From Thermophilibacter provencensis (lineage in GTDB: Bacteria > Actinomycetota > Coriobacteriia > Coriobacteriales > Atopobiaceae): a stretch of 64,000 nt of DNA. The notes beneath the pieces are model-generated. The model was not told the origin of the DNA. It ran no database searches and saw only the letters and a list, made by a program, of their open reading frames with translations. Of this stretch, positions 16,892 through 26,364 are shown piece after piece. A program made the translations under genes and the position numbers. The DNA lies in contig NZ_LT671417.1 in assembly GCF_900128445.1 (NCBI RefSeq), positions 1,164,769-1,228,768 on the forward strand, read 5' to 3'. Every line of letters begins with the position of its first letter. Within the stretch, counting starts at the first letter, position 1.

Positions 16892-18616
16892 GTGTCCGCA
16901 GTCACGCTCAGAGACGTTACCTTCACCTATCCTGGCGCGACCGCACCAACCCTCCGTCACGTCAACCTCGATGTGGCGGAGGGCGAGTTTCTTGCCATCA
17001 TGGGCGCGAACGGGTGCGGCAAGTCTACGCTGTGCAAGACCATGAACGGGCTTATCCCGCAGTTCATCGTCGGTGACCTCGAGGGGGAGGTCACGGTGGC
17101 GGGCGTCGATGCCTCCACGGCAGAGATCGGCGAGCTCGCTCAGCACATCGGCTACGTCTACCAGGACTTTGAGAACCAGCTCGTCCGGCCCATGGCCATA
17201 GACGAGGCGTCCTTCTCGTGCCTGAACTTCGCCTATGACGACTACGTCGAGCGCGGCATGCGCGCGCTCGAGCTCTGTGGCCTCGCAGACCGCGCGGAGT
17301 CCTACATCTGGCAGCTATCCGGCGGACAGAAGCACCTGCTCGCGCTCGCCGGTGCCATTGCGCTCGAGCCCGACGTCATCGTGCTTGACGAGCCGGTAGC
17401 CCAGCTCGATCCCTATCACGCCGAACAGACTTACCGGGTCCTGCGCGAGCTCAACGAGAAGTACGGCAAGACGATCATCGTCATCGAGCACCACACCGAC
17501 TTCATCGCCGAGTACTGTACGACGGCCTGCCTCATGGCTGACGGCGCTATCGCCTGGAAGCTCCCTGCGCACGAGGCGCTGCGTCGCATTGACGATCTTG
17601 CTGCGAGTGACGTCCACCCGCCGCAGATTGCCCTTGCCGCCCGCGAGCTCGTGCGCGCGGGCGCACTTTCTGCGGACATGCCGCTCCCCACTACGGTTGA
17701 CGAGGGTGCCACGGCGTTCTGGGGCATTCCGTTTGTCCCGCGCGAGCGCGAGCACGCTCCTGTCCTCGCTCCCGAGCCCGCCGTCTCCTTCCGGGGTGTC
17801 GACGTGAGCTACCGCAGCGTCAAGGGCGACCCCCACCAGGTGTTCCACGGCCTCGACTTGGACATCCACCGCGGCGAGAAGGTCGCGCTCGTGGGTGCCA
17901 ACGGCGCCGGCAAGTCTACCCTCATGAAGCTCATGTGCGGTCTTGTCAAGCCCCAGGCAGGCGAGGTCCTGCTCGAGGGCGCGCGCACGCGCGACATCGG
18001 CCCCGACGAGCTCTCCGACAGGGTCAGCCTCGTCTACCAGAACCCCGAGCAGATGTTCATCAAGGACTCAATCCGCGCGGACGTGGAGTTTGCCATGCGG
18101 GCCCGCGGCGTCGAGGACGCCGCCGAGCGTGCTGCTGCCCTGCTCGAGCGCTTTCGTCTCACCGAGTTCGCCGAGCAGGACGGTCGCCTGCTCTCGGGCG
18201 GGCAGATGCGCCGCGCATCACTCGCCGTGGGCATCGCGCTCGACCCGCCGATTCTTCTGCTCGACGAGCCCACCGCCAACCTTGACATCGGCACGCGCCA
18301 GGAGATTACGCGCCTCGTTGCGGACCTTTCCGGAGTTACGGATACCGTGGTCATCGCCACGCACGACATGCAGCTCGTCTGCCAGTTCGCTGGGCGTGTC
18401 ATCGTGCTCACCGGCGGCGAGGTCATCGGCGACGCCGCGCCTGACGAGGTCTTCATGGATGAGGACGTGGTCAAGCGCTCAGGCATCCGTCCGCCGGAGA
18501 TCTTCCAGATGGGTCGCGCGCTCGACTGCCGCGCCGCCTGCTACACACTTGACGAGTTTCTTGCCTGCTTTCCCGCGTGGTGCGAGAAGAATACGAAAGA
18601 GGTGAGGTGCGCATGA
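16892..18616 (+). CDS. Fused double ECF ATPase (EcfA-EcfA')
   Basis: 574 residues containing two complete ABC ATPases in one chain. First domain: Walker A GANGCGKST at 38-46, LSGGQ, Walker B VIVLDEP. Second domain from about 300: Walker A GANGAGKST about 335, LSGGQ, ILLLDEP. It powers the ECF module with EcfT and the S-component. The GTG start at 16892 lies 10 bp after the S gene, and the stop overlaps ecfT (ATGA), so translation is coupled. A fused ATPase pair next to a dedicated S gene suggests a group I, single-substrate ECF system. Confidence 0.93.
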   Translation: MSAVTLRDVTFTYPGATAPTLRHVNLDVAEGEFLAIMGANGCGKSTLCKTMNGLIPQFIVGDLEGEVTVAGVDASTAEIGELAQHIGYVYQDFENQLVRPMAIDEASFSCLNFAYDDYVERGMRALELCGLADRAESYIWQLSGGQKHLLALAGAIALEPDVIVLDEPVAQLDPYHAEQTYRVLRELNEKYGKTIIVIEHHTDFIAEYCTTACLMADGAIAWKLPAHEALRRIDDLAASDVHPPQIALAARELVRAGALSADMPLPTTVDEGATAFWGIPFVPREREHAPVLAPEPAVSFRGVDVSYRSVKGDPHQVFHGLDLDIHRGEKVALVGANGAGKSTLMKLMCGLVKPQAGEVLLEGARTRDIGPDELSDRVSLVYQNPEQMFIKDSIRADVEFAMRARGVEDAAERAAALLERFRLTEFAEQDGRLLSGGQMRRASLAVGIALDPPILLLDEPTANLDIGTRQEITRLVADLSGVTDTVVIATHDMQLVCQFAGRVIVLTGGEVIGDAAPDEVFMDEDVVKRSGIRPPEIFQMGRALDCRAACYTLDEFLACFPAWCEKNTKEVRCA

Positions 18617-19446
18617 TCGAGAAGATCTCCGAGAGCGTCCTGGACAAGGTCTCCGTCGACTTTCTGCGCGACCAGGTGCTCAAGAACGCATACGGTAACG
18701 ATGACACGCCCATAGCGGCGCTCGACCCGCGCGTACTGCTGCTCTGGTACCTCTTCTTCGGCATCGTCCCGTGGTTCCTGAACGACGTCATCGTCCTTCT
18801 CGGATTCTTTATCCTGACGGTTGTCACCACGCGCGTGGCCCGCGTGGCGCCACTCGTGCTCTTTGTCTTCGCGCTCGGCATCTTTTCGCAGACGGGCTAC
18901 ACGTTCATCGTGTCGCTCTTCTTTGAGGGCGATCTGGACACGCTGCTCTCGCTGCTCGTTCTGACGCTCAAGGTGGCCACATGCTCGCTCGCGAGCATCA
19001 CGGTCTTCTCTGGGCTCGACCCGGACAGGCTCTCCAATGGCCTTCTCTGGTTTGGCGTGCCCGAGCGCCTGTCCTTCTCGATTGCCTTCGCCTATCGCGT
19101 TCTGCCGATTCTCATGGAGGAGCTGCAGAACATCCTGCTGTCATATCGTCTGCGTGGACGCGCCCCGGCGCACGACACGCTTGCGGGTAAAGTCCGCTGG
19201 CTTATCTACCAGGTGAGGATTGTCATCCAGTCGTTCTACCCGCTCATGCTCAATACGGCCAAGCGCTCGCGCACCACGGTGGAGGCCCTTGAGCTCAAGG
19301 GGTACCGCTATGCGTCGACCAACCTCAAGGTGCTTAAGATCAAACTCTCCTCGTTGCACGCAGGCAGACGTGAGGCCGTCTTTGTGGCGATCTCGGTCGC
19401 CTGGGTCGTCCTTTGCTTCGTCGTTTCAAAGATTGTGGGACTCTAG
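18613..19446 (+). CDS. ECF transporter transmembrane protein EcfT
   Basis: A 277-residue CbiQ/EcfT-family protein: hydrophobic helices at about 47-105 and 110-150, then a cytosolic coupling region with SYRLRGRAP and ALELKGYR corresponding to the two coupling helices that contact the ATPases, and a last helix at the C-terminus. The start overlaps the ATPase stop by 4 nt. The stop directly abuts the PHP gene start. Confidence 0.9.
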   Translation: MIEKISESVLDKVSVDFLRDQVLKNAYGNDDTPIAALDPRVLLLWYLFFGIVPWFLNDVIVLLGFFILTVVTTRVARVAPLVLFVFALGIFSQTGYTFIVSLFFEGDLDTLLSLLVLTLKVATCSLASITVFSGLDPDRLSNGLLWFGVPERLSFSIAFAYRVLPILMEELQNILLSYRLRGRAPAHDTLAGKVRWLIYQVRIVIQSFYPLMLNTAKRSRTTVEALELKGYRYASTNLKVLKIKLSSLHAGRREAVFVAISVAWVVLCFVVSKIVGL

Positions 19447-20241
19447 ATGGACATCGACTTTCACACGCACGGCAAGCTTGCAAAGTACCTGGCCTTTTCG
19501 CCCGATTACACGGACTGGCTCTTCAGTGAGGCGATAAGCGCGGGGCTCGACGCCCTGTGCCTCACGGAGCACTTCAATACGCAGGGCTTCCACGACGTCT
19601 ACTCCGATGTTGCCCGTCGCTTCTCGCGAATTGGTGACGCCTATGACGTGAACGGGCTGCTCGTCTTCCCAGGGATGGAGATTGACGTTGCCGAGGGCGG
19701 TCACACGCTCGCCCTCGGGTCCATGGAGGAGGTTCTCAGTCTCAACGCTTGGCTCGAGCCGCACAAGGCCAAGGGGCAGTTCCTGCCCTTTGACGAGTTG
19801 GCCGATGAGGTGCACCGCCGCGGTATGCGCTTTGGCGCCGCCCACCCCTTCCGCGCGCCGGGCCACCTGCCGGAGCTCTCTGACGAGCAGCTTGCCAAGT
19901 TCGACTTCCTCGACCTCAACGGCAAGGACCTCGCGCGTGACCGAGAGCGCTCCGAGCGCCTCACCGGCGCGCTCGGCGAGCGGCTGGGCATCCCCGTGAT
20001 CTCTGGCAGCGACACGCACCAGGCCTTCCAGTACGGCTGCGTGGTCACGCGCATGGCGCGCCGCTGCACGACCTTCGACGCCCTCTTCGCACAGGTCGAG
20101 GCAGGGGAGTACCAGATCGTTCTCGCCGAGGACGCCGCCTTCCGCGTGAAGACCGCGGGCTACCTCAAGCGTGCCCTCAAGGAGATTGACCGCCTCGGCG
20201 GCGACTACGTTGCCACGATCCTTGCCGGCCAGGCGCTCTAG
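19447..20241 (+). CDS. PHP-domain metal-dependent hydrolase
   Basis: A 264-residue polymerase-and-histidinol-phosphatase domain protein. Metal-ligand motifs are visible in order: DFHTHGK at the N-terminus, LTEHFNT, FPGMEIDV, GAAHPFR and GSDTHQA. PHP enzymes hydrolyse phosphoesters or related bonds with a trinuclear metal site. The gene starts at the base after the ecfT stop, so it is in the same operon as the importer. It probably acts on the imported compound. The specific substrate cannot be read from the sequence. Confidence 0.88.
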   Translation: MDIDFHTHGKLAKYLAFSPDYTDWLFSEAISAGLDALCLTEHFNTQGFHDVYSDVARRFSRIGDAYDVNGLLVFPGMEIDVAEGGHTLALGSMEEVLSLNAWLEPHKAKGQFLPFDELADEVHRRGMRFGAAHPFRAPGHLPELSDEQLAKFDFLDLNGKDLARDRERSERLTGALGERLGIPVISGSDTHQAFQYGCVVTRMARRCTTFDALFAQVEAGEYQIVLAEDAAFRVKTAGYLKRALKEIDRLGGDYVATILAGQAL

Positions 20242-20250
20242 GGGGCGGGA

Positions 20251-21069
20251 ATGGCACCGGAGTCGCTCTTTCGACAGGATGTGAGCTACACCGAGGCAGA
20301 GCGCCTCATCATGGACTTTGTCTCGGCACGGCCTGCCGAGTTTCTCGTCATGTCAATCCAGCAGGTCTCCTCGCGCCTCAACATCTCGGACGCCACGGTG
20401 TCGCGCTTCGCGCGACACGCGGGATTCAGGGACTTCAAGGAGCTCAAGACGGCGGTGGCGTCTGCGACGCTCGGGCCTGCCGAGAAGATTCAGGCGAGTA
20501 TCGAGGAAGCCGGTTCGCCGCGTGCCTTCTTAGCGGAGCAGCGGAAGAACATCGAGCATACTGCGGAGACGCTTGACGAGGAGGCGTTCGCCGCCGCGGC
20601 AAACGCCCTTGCGTCGTCGTCGCGCGTGCTGCTCCTCGGCAAGGGGGCCGCGCGCTCGCTTGCCGAGCTTCTTAGGTTCCGTCTCGCACGCTTTGGGAAG
20701 GAGGCGGTTGTGTTGGAGGCGGGCTCGGACGTCATGGAGGGCCTTGTTCGCGCCAACGCCGAGACCGTCCTTCTCGCCTTTGGCTTCGAGCGTGTTCCGG
20801 CTGAGGTCGAGGTGGCGCTTGCGCACCTTCGTTCCGTCTCAGGGAGATCGATCCTGTTCACCGGCCGGAGCCTGCGCGAGTCAGGCGCTGACGTCGAGCT
20901 CGTGGCGTATCGTGGCGAGCCCCGCGGATATCACTCCATGGCGAGTGCGGTCGCGCTAATCGACGCGCTCGTCGTGGCGGTGGCGGGTCGCATGGGAACG
21001 GGGGCGCTTGAGCGGCTCGAGCTGCTCAAGGGCCTTAAGCGAGGAAATGAAGCGAGGCTTCCGCGCTAG
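20251..21069 (+). CDS. MurR/RpiR-family transcriptional regulator
   Basis: 272 residues: an N-terminal HTH_6 domain (about 1-80, with SSRLNISDATVSRFARHAGF) and a C-terminal SIS sugar-phosphate-binding domain (about 115-255). Such proteins usually sense phosphosugars and control adjacent catabolic genes. It closes the ECF cassette nine bases after the PHP gene, and a GAAA-N6-TTTC site lies in the cassette promoter. That it regulates the cassette is inferred from position. Confidence 0.9.
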   Translation: MAPESLFRQDVSYTEAERLIMDFVSARPAEFLVMSIQQVSSRLNISDATVSRFARHAGFRDFKELKTAVASATLGPAEKIQASIEEAGSPRAFLAEQRKNIEHTAETLDEEAFAAAANALASSSRVLLLGKGAARSLAELLRFRLARFGKEAVVLEAGSDVMEGLVRANAETVLLAFGFERVPAEVEVALAHLRSVSGRSILFTGRSLRESGADVELVAYRGEPRGYHSMASAVALIDALVVAVAGRMGTGALERLELLKGLKRGNEARLPR

Positions 21070-21080
21070 GTGCAGGACGG

Positions 21081-22238
21081 CTACTCGTCCGTGGTCGTGG
21101 CGGCGTCCTCGGCGGTGCCGTTTTCGGAGTCGGCGTCGTCATCGGACTTGGGCAGGCTCAGCGCGTGGATGGTGTCGGTGCTGGCGGCGAGGGTTGCCGC
21201 GGCCCATGGGTGGGCGCTCACGTCAGGGGAGGTGGGGTCGTAAACGGTGATGGAGCCGTCCTCGTTCTCAGAGACGAGGAGAATCCAGTGGGCAGTGCTG
21301 GTGATCGAGCCGGCCTTGGTCTCGAGGAGGACGTAGGTCCCGGCGTCAAGCGCCTGGGACAGGTTGTCGGCGTTTGACGTGTAGCTCCTGTAGGAGAGCC
21401 CGAGTCCCTCCGCGGAGCTCTCGAGGAAGCTCGCCGCCATAGCGGAGTCGCCCGTTGCGGCATTGGCTTCGCTCGCCTGCTGCGCGAGGTCGGCGGGGGA
21501 CTTGTCGTTATTGCCGGTGAGGCCCATGTAGGCCATGGAGAGCGCCGTGGGCCCGGAGCCCGTGATGGCGAGCGCGCGGCCTGCGTAGTCGACGTTGCCC
21601 CAGCGAGCGTCCCAGCACCAGAGCTGTGGCGCCTCGCCCTGCGTCACGGTGTCCCCGTAGGGCTGTGCGGTCTTTTCGGCATCGGGGTAGGCGGCAACGA
21701 AGTCGATGGCCTCGGGGACGCTGAGTGCGAGCTCGAGCAGGCCCGTGTCCGCGTAGCGGTCGGCGGTGGCGGCGATGCCGGCGAGCTTCTCGTCTCGGTT
21801 GAGCTCCGTCGCAAACTGCTGCGTGAGCTCCTCGGAGACTCCGGCGGCGACGCGCGAGTCAACCTGGTTGGCGCTCTGTGCGGGGTCAGACGAGCAGCCG
21901 CGGACGCAGCTGGATACGCCCACGATCACCAGGACGAGGAGGACCACGGCAAGCGCGCCCAGGATGAGGAGCTGGCGGTCGATGCCGAAGACGCGGTTCC
22001 TGCCGCCCTGGAAGTTGATGCTGCGGGACCTGAGCGGGTAGCCTCCTCGGCCGCCCCGGCCGCGATGCCCCGGCCCCCTCATGCCGCCCCCGCGCGAGCG
22101 GGTTCCCGTGGGGCCGTGATAGGCGGTCTGACTGGGGACGCGTGCCCTGCTGTCCCCGGCTCCGGAGTACTGGCGAGAGGAGCCGTTCATAGATGAGCCG
22201 CCCGAGCGGGGGCGGCGGTCGCGATCGGTGCGAGTCAT
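21081..22238 (-). CDS. Membrane-anchored C39-like protein with Ser in place of catalytic Cys
   Basis: 385 residues: a basic Arg/Gly-rich cytoplasmic N-terminus (1-88), one helix (89-109), then an extracytoplasmic domain of the peptidase C39_2 type. The expected GCGPT nucleophile motif reads GSGPTAL (227-233), so the active Cys is Ser228. The His in STAHW (317) and the Asp in VYDPTSP (334) are kept. It may be an inactive binding protein, a serine variant, or use nearby Cys208. The ATG at 22238 has a TGGAGGG Shine-Dalgarno. It converges with the ECF cassette with only 11 bp between stops. Confidence 0.75.
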   Translation of the reverse strand: MTRTDRDRRPRSGGSSMNGSSRQYSGAGDSRARVPSQTAYHGPTGTRSRGGGMRGPGHRGRGGRGGYPLRSRSINFQGGRNRVFGIDRQLLILGALAVVLLVLVIVGVSSCVRGCSSDPAQSANQVDSRVAAGVSEELTQQFATELNRDEKLAGIAATADRYADTGLLELALSVPEAIDFVAAYPDAEKTAQPYGDTVTQGEAPQLWCWDARWGNVDYAGRALAITGSGPTALSMAYMGLTGNNDKSPADLAQQASEANAATGDSAMAASFLESSAEGLGLSYRSYTSNADNLSQALDAGTYVLLETKAGSITSTAHWILLVSENEDGSITVYDPTSPDVSAHPWAAATLAASTDTIHALSLPKSDDDADSENGTAEDAATTTDE

Positions 22239-22411
22239 TGTCCCTCCAGGGGATGTGCGCATGAGCGAGAGTAACCCTTATCGCATGATAGGCAGGCACG
22301 GGCTGCAATCTGTATGCCGGGAGACAACAATTCGGGGAGCGGTATGTGTTACGTGCAGTTTGGTCTGACCTCAAGTTTGAGTTGAGTCGACTGGGACGAT
22401 CGACCGGGACG

Positions 22412-22440
22412 AAAAAGGGGACCGGATGGCTCCGGTCCCC
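22412..22440 (-). terminator. Intrinsic terminator of the PBP1A gene
   Basis: On the minus strand a 9-bp GC stem (GGGGACCGG/CCGGTCCCC, 22417-22440) is followed by five T residues, directly after the stop. A textbook intrinsic terminator. Confidence 0.88.
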
Positions 22441-22446
22441 TCGTGA

Positions 22447-24696
22447 TTACGCTGGCGGTTCGGGGGATACCCCGCTGCCCCCCTCGCCCGTTTCGCCTCC
22501 TCCGCCGGTCTCGCCACCGGTGCCAGAATCACCGCCGCTGCCGGAATTGCCGCCGGTGCCAGAATCGCCGCCGGTGTTAGTGTTTCCGTTTCCGGGGTTG
22601 GGATCGGGCGGGGTCGAGGGCGTGTCCGGTGTCGTGGGGACGACGGGCGTCGTGGGAGCGGTCGTCTCGCTCGACTCGTCGTAGCCGGCATCCTCCTCGT
22701 ACTCCTCTTCCTCCTCGTCCCAGTCCTCCTCGTTGGAGGCCTGGTTGGTTCCGACGAAGGTCCAGGAGCTGTTGTCCTTGTAGGTGGCGTTGTGGTCGGA
22801 GGTGGGGAACTCCTCGCGGGCCACGCCCTCGAGGACGGCGTTCATGTACGCGGTCCAGATGGGCAGCGGTAGCGTGGCGGTGGTGCCATTGGCGCCCTGA
22901 TAGCGAATCGTGCTGTTGTTGTCCTGGTGCCCGCACCAGACGACGGTCGTGAGCTGCGGGGTGTAGCCGCAGAACCAGAGGTCGCCGTAGTTCTCGGTCG
23001 TGCCGGTCTTGCCCGCCACCGGCTGGTTGAACGTCGCGTTGTTGCGCACGTAGGTGGCCGAGCCCTTGGTGACGACGCCCTCGAGGACGCCGGTCAGGTC
23101 CTCGATGATGGCGGAGTCGACGATCTGCTCGGAGCTGTCCTGGTGCTCGTAGACGACGTTGCCGTTGCGGTCCTCGATGCGCGTGATCGCGATGGCATCG
23201 CGGTGCACACCGCCGTTGGCGAAGACGGAGTAGACCTCAGCCATCTCGAGCGGGGTGACCTCCTGGGTGCCGAGCGTGAGCGCGGCCACGGGGCTGATCT
23301 GGGAGTCGATGCCGAGCATGTGCGCCGTCTCGATGATCGTGTCGTTCCCGATGGTCTGGGCGACCTGGGCGTAGCCGGTGTTGGACGAGTAGGCCGTGGC
23401 GTCGGCGAGGGTAATCGTGCCGAGCTGGTCGTTGTTGATGTTGCTTGGGGCCCAGGTCGGCGTGATCTGGATGGGGGAGTTGCAGTTGATGCGCACGGTG
23501 GGGCTCATGCCCTCGAGCATGGCGGCGCACAGGGTGATGGCCTTGAAGCTCGAGCCGGGCTGACGGGGGTTGGTGGCGAGGTTGACCGAGCTCTGGCCGG
23601 CCTCGGTGTCGTTGCCGTAGTTCTGGCCGCCGACCATGGCCACGATGTGCCCGTTGGAGTTGTCCACCGAGACGAGGGCGCCCCTCAGCTGCTCGTCCCC
23701 GGAGGAGGCGACGCGCTCGCTCACGGCCTGCTCGGCGGCCTGCTGACGGGCGGGCTCGATCGTGGTGTAGACCTTGAGGCCGCCCTGCATGATGGTCTCG
23801 GAGGAGAAGTCCTGCAGGAGAAGGTTGCGGACGTAGTCGGTGAAGTAGGGGTAGGTGCCGATGGAGTCGGTCAGCTCGCCGGGGTTCAGGACGAGCGGCT
23901 CGGCGCAGGCGGCGTCGTACTCCTCCTGGGAGATGTCGCCCGCCTCGAGCATGCGCGAGAGGACGAGGTTGCGGCGCGAGACGCAGCTGTCGGGCTTGGT
24001 GAAGGGGTCGTAGAGCGAGGGGGCGTTGGGCAGGCCCACGAGGACCGCCGCCTCGGAGAGGGTGAGCTCGCTCGCGTGCTTGTTGAAGTAGGTGATGGAC
24101 GCAGCCTCGATGCCATATGCCCCGTTGCCATAGTAGATGGTGTTGAGGTACATGTTGATGATCTGCTCTTTGGTGTACTCCTTCTCCAGCTGGATGGCGA
24201 TGTACGCCTCGCGCACCTTGCGCTTGAGCGACTGCTCGAACTGCTCGTCGGAGAGGACGGTGTTTCGGACGAGCTGCTGGGTGATCGTGGAGCCGCCGCC
24301 GGCGTCGCCAGACCCCGTGATCTGGCCCACGACGGCGCGCAGGACGCCCTGCGGGTCGACGCCGTTGTGCTCGTAGAAGCGCTTGTCCTCGGTGTCGATG
24401 AGGCCCTTGATGACGTAGTCGGAGATCTCGTCCAGCGTGACGGAGCGACGGTTCTGGAGGTAGTACGAGGCTATCTCGTTGCCGTCCGCGTCATAGACGC
24501 GCGTCGGCTCGGCGAGAAGGTAGGCGTCGGCAGAGGTGTAGTCGGGCAAGTCCTCGAGCCATGTGCTCACCACGCCACCGAGCGAGAGTGCGAGCGTCAC
24601 GCAGAGCAGCGCGATGAAGCCGAGTACGCCCGCGATGCCAAACCCCACGAAGTGCGTGCGGGAGTGCGTGCGTGCTCTTCGGGTTCTGATCCCCAT
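22447..24696 (-). CDS. Class A penicillin-binding protein (PBP1A type)
   Basis: 749 residues: a short cytoplasmic N-terminus, one helix (about 20-42), a glycosyltransferase-51 domain (EDKRFYEHNGVDPQG and GGSTITQQLVRN), and a transpeptidase domain with PGSSFK, YSSNTGY and KTGTTE. It polymerises and cross-links peptidoglycan on the outer face. The C-terminus is unusual: an acidic run (about 665-685), a Thr/Pro linker and a Gly/Ser/Asp/Thr-rich low-complexity tail of about 60 residues, probably spanning the wall. Transcribed divergently from tyrS. Confidence 0.95.
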   Translation of the reverse strand: MGIRTRRARTHSRTHFVGFGIAGVLGFIALLCVTLALSLGGVVSTWLEDLPDYTSADAYLLAEPTRVYDADGNEIASYYLQNRRSVTLDEISDYVIKGLIDTEDKRFYEHNGVDPQGVLRAVVGQITGSGDAGGGSTITQQLVRNTVLSDEQFEQSLKRKVREAYIAIQLEKEYTKEQIINMYLNTIYYGNGAYGIEAASITYFNKHASELTLSEAAVLVGLPNAPSLYDPFTKPDSCVSRRNLVLSRMLEAGDISQEEYDAACAEPLVLNPGELTDSIGTYPYFTDYVRNLLLQDFSSETIMQGGLKVYTTIEPARQQAAEQAVSERVASSGDEQLRGALVSVDNSNGHIVAMVGGQNYGNDTEAGQSSVNLATNPRQPGSSFKAITLCAAMLEGMSPTVRINCNSPIQITPTWAPSNINNDQLGTITLADATAYSSNTGYAQVAQTIGNDTIIETAHMLGIDSQISPVAALTLGTQEVTPLEMAEVYSVFANGGVHRDAIAITRIEDRNGNVVYEHQDSSEQIVDSAIIEDLTGVLEGVVTKGSATYVRNNATFNQPVAGKTGTTENYGDLWFCGYTPQLTTVVWCGHQDNNSTIRYQGANGTTATLPLPIWTAYMNAVLEGVAREEFPTSDHNATYKDNSSWTFVGTNQASNEEDWDEEEEEYEEDAGYDESSETTAPTTPVVPTTPDTPSTPPDPNPGNGNTNTGGDSGTGGNSGSGGDSGTGGETGGGGETGEGGSGVSPEPPA

Positions 24697-24941
24697 CTAG
24701 TCCTCCTGTCGGGGAGACCGGTCCATAACTGTCCAACATTATAGGAGGTTGTCGGCATAGGTCTGTCGAGGGCGTTGTTCCATCGCGCGCGAGAGCGGGC
24801 GCTCGTCGCCCTTCTCGCCGCGCCGCCCGCTCGGGGCGCCGTCAGGAAAATCGGCCCTGTCCTGCCACTTTTCTGGACCTCTGCGCTATGCTAATACCTT
24901 ATGCGGCCGTGTTGACGGCCGCTTGGTAAAGCGAAGGACCT

Positions 24942-26174
24942 ATGGAGGACAGAGATTTGCTGCCAGTTGACGAGCAACTCAAGGTGATCACCTCCGGCAC
25001 GATGCAGATCGTGCCGCTCGACGAGCTCAAGAAGAAGCTCGAGAAGGGCACCCCCCTCAACATCAAGCTGGGCGTTGACCCCACCTCGCCCGACCTGCAC
25101 CTCGGCCATGCCGTGCCGCTGCGCAAGATGCGACAGTTCCAGGACCTGGGCCACAACGTGACGCTCATCATCGGCAACGGCACCGCCCTCATCGGCGACC
25201 CGTCCGGTCGCGACTCCACCCGCCCGCCGCTCACCGAGGAGCAGGTGGAGGCAAACGCCAAGACCTACGTCGAGCAGGCCATGAAGGTGCTCGACCCCGA
25301 GAGGACCCAGATTGTCCACAACGGCGACTGGCTGAAGGGCCTCAACCTCGCCGAGATGCTCAAGCTCATGAGCCAGTTCAACGTGGCTCGCATCCTCGAG
25401 CGCGAGGACTTCCACAACCGCTACGCCGAGGGCAAGTCCATCGCTCTCCACGAGTTCATCTACCCGGTGCTGCAGGCCTACGACTCGGTTGTCGTCAAGG
25501 CCGACCTCGAGATGGGCGGCAACGACCAGATCTTCAACCTGCTCGCCGGCCGCGACCTCATGCGCGCCATGGGCATGGAGCCGCAGGTGGCCCTCACGAT
25601 GCCGCTTCTGGTGGGCACCGACGGCCACAAGAAGATGTCCAAGAGCTACGGCAACTACGTGGGCCTCACCGACGAGCCGGCGGACATGTACGGCAAGGTC
25701 ATGTCCATCACCGACGAGCTGGTGCCGCTCTACTGGCGTCTCTGCTCCACCGCGGACATGGACAAGCTCGACGCCATCGATGCCGCCTTCGCGGACGGCT
25801 CCGCCGATCCGTACGCGCTCAAGCGCGAGCTGGCCGCAAACATCGTGGACCTCTATCACGGCGAGGGCGCCGGCGCCGCCGCGAGCAACGCCTTTGATGC
25901 GCAGTTCAAGCGCGCCGAGGCCCCCGAGGACATGCCGGAGTTCCCCGTGAGCGTGGCCGAGGTCAACGACGAGGGCAAGGTCTACCTGGGCAAGCTGCTC
26001 GTCGAGGTGGGCATCGCCAAGTCCGCCGGAGAGGCGCGCCGCCTCGTGGACGGCGGCGGCGTCAAGATCAACGGCGAGGCCGTGGCGCCCAAGTGCTACA
26101 ACGTCGAGGCGTCGCTCTTCTCGGCCGGAACGACGGTCCAGTCCGGCAAGAAGCGCTGGGCGCGTCTGGTGTAG
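24942..26174 (+). CDS. tyrS: Tyrosyl-tRNA synthetase
   Basis: A 410-residue class Ic synthetase charging tRNA-Tyr. It has the HLGH version of the HIGH motif (DLHLGHAVPL, about 48), KMSKS (about 231) and a C-terminal S4 RNA-binding domain (about 345-410). The arrangement is that of the TyrZ-like subgroup. A TATGCT -10-like hexamer lies at 24887-24892. I see no T-box in the leader, as expected outside Firmicutes. An inverted repeat (24793-24800 with 24825-24832) lies in the 245-bp divergent gap to the PBP1A gene. Confidence 0.95.
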   Translation: MEDRDLLPVDEQLKVITSGTMQIVPLDELKKKLEKGTPLNIKLGVDPTSPDLHLGHAVPLRKMRQFQDLGHNVTLIIGNGTALIGDPSGRDSTRPPLTEEQVEANAKTYVEQAMKVLDPERTQIVHNGDWLKGLNLAEMLKLMSQFNVARILEREDFHNRYAEGKSIALHEFIYPVLQAYDSVVVKADLEMGGNDQIFNLLAGRDLMRAMGMEPQVALTMPLLVGTDGHKKMSKSYGNYVGLTDEPADMYGKVMSITDELVPLYWRLCSTADMDKLDAIDAAFADGSADPYALKRELAANIVDLYHGEGAGAAASNAFDAQFKRAEAPEDMPEFPVSVAEVNDEGKVYLGKLLVEVGIAKSAGEARRLVDGGGVKINGEAVAPKCYNVEASLFSAGTTVQSGKKRWARLV

Positions 26175-26238
26175 GGCCCAAGATAGGTGATGCGCGGGCG
26201 GGGTCGCGGCTGCGGCTCCGCCCGTGTCTATGAGCCCG

Positions 26239-26325
26239 GGAAAAATAATCCGCCCCCTGGGCGCGCGGGTCGGCGTTTTCCCAGTTGGCATTCTGGCGAG
26301 GGTCCCAGAGGGCGGATTAATTCTG
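26239..26325. repeat. 87-nt inverted-repeat element, copy 1
   Basis: Ends GGAAAAATAATCCGCC and GGCGGATTAATTCTG. A 16-bp stem with one mismatch joins 26246-26261 and 26304-26319; CCCAGTTG lies in the centre. A second element with nearly the same ends, the same length and the core on the other strand lies at 49811-49897. Viewed on the minus strand it ends in a T-rich run like a terminator, but both neighbours (tyrS, U32) are on the plus strand. Confidence 0.6.
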
Positions 26326-26364
26326 GCGGGTGCGGTCGAGACAACGCGCAAGGACGGGGGGACG

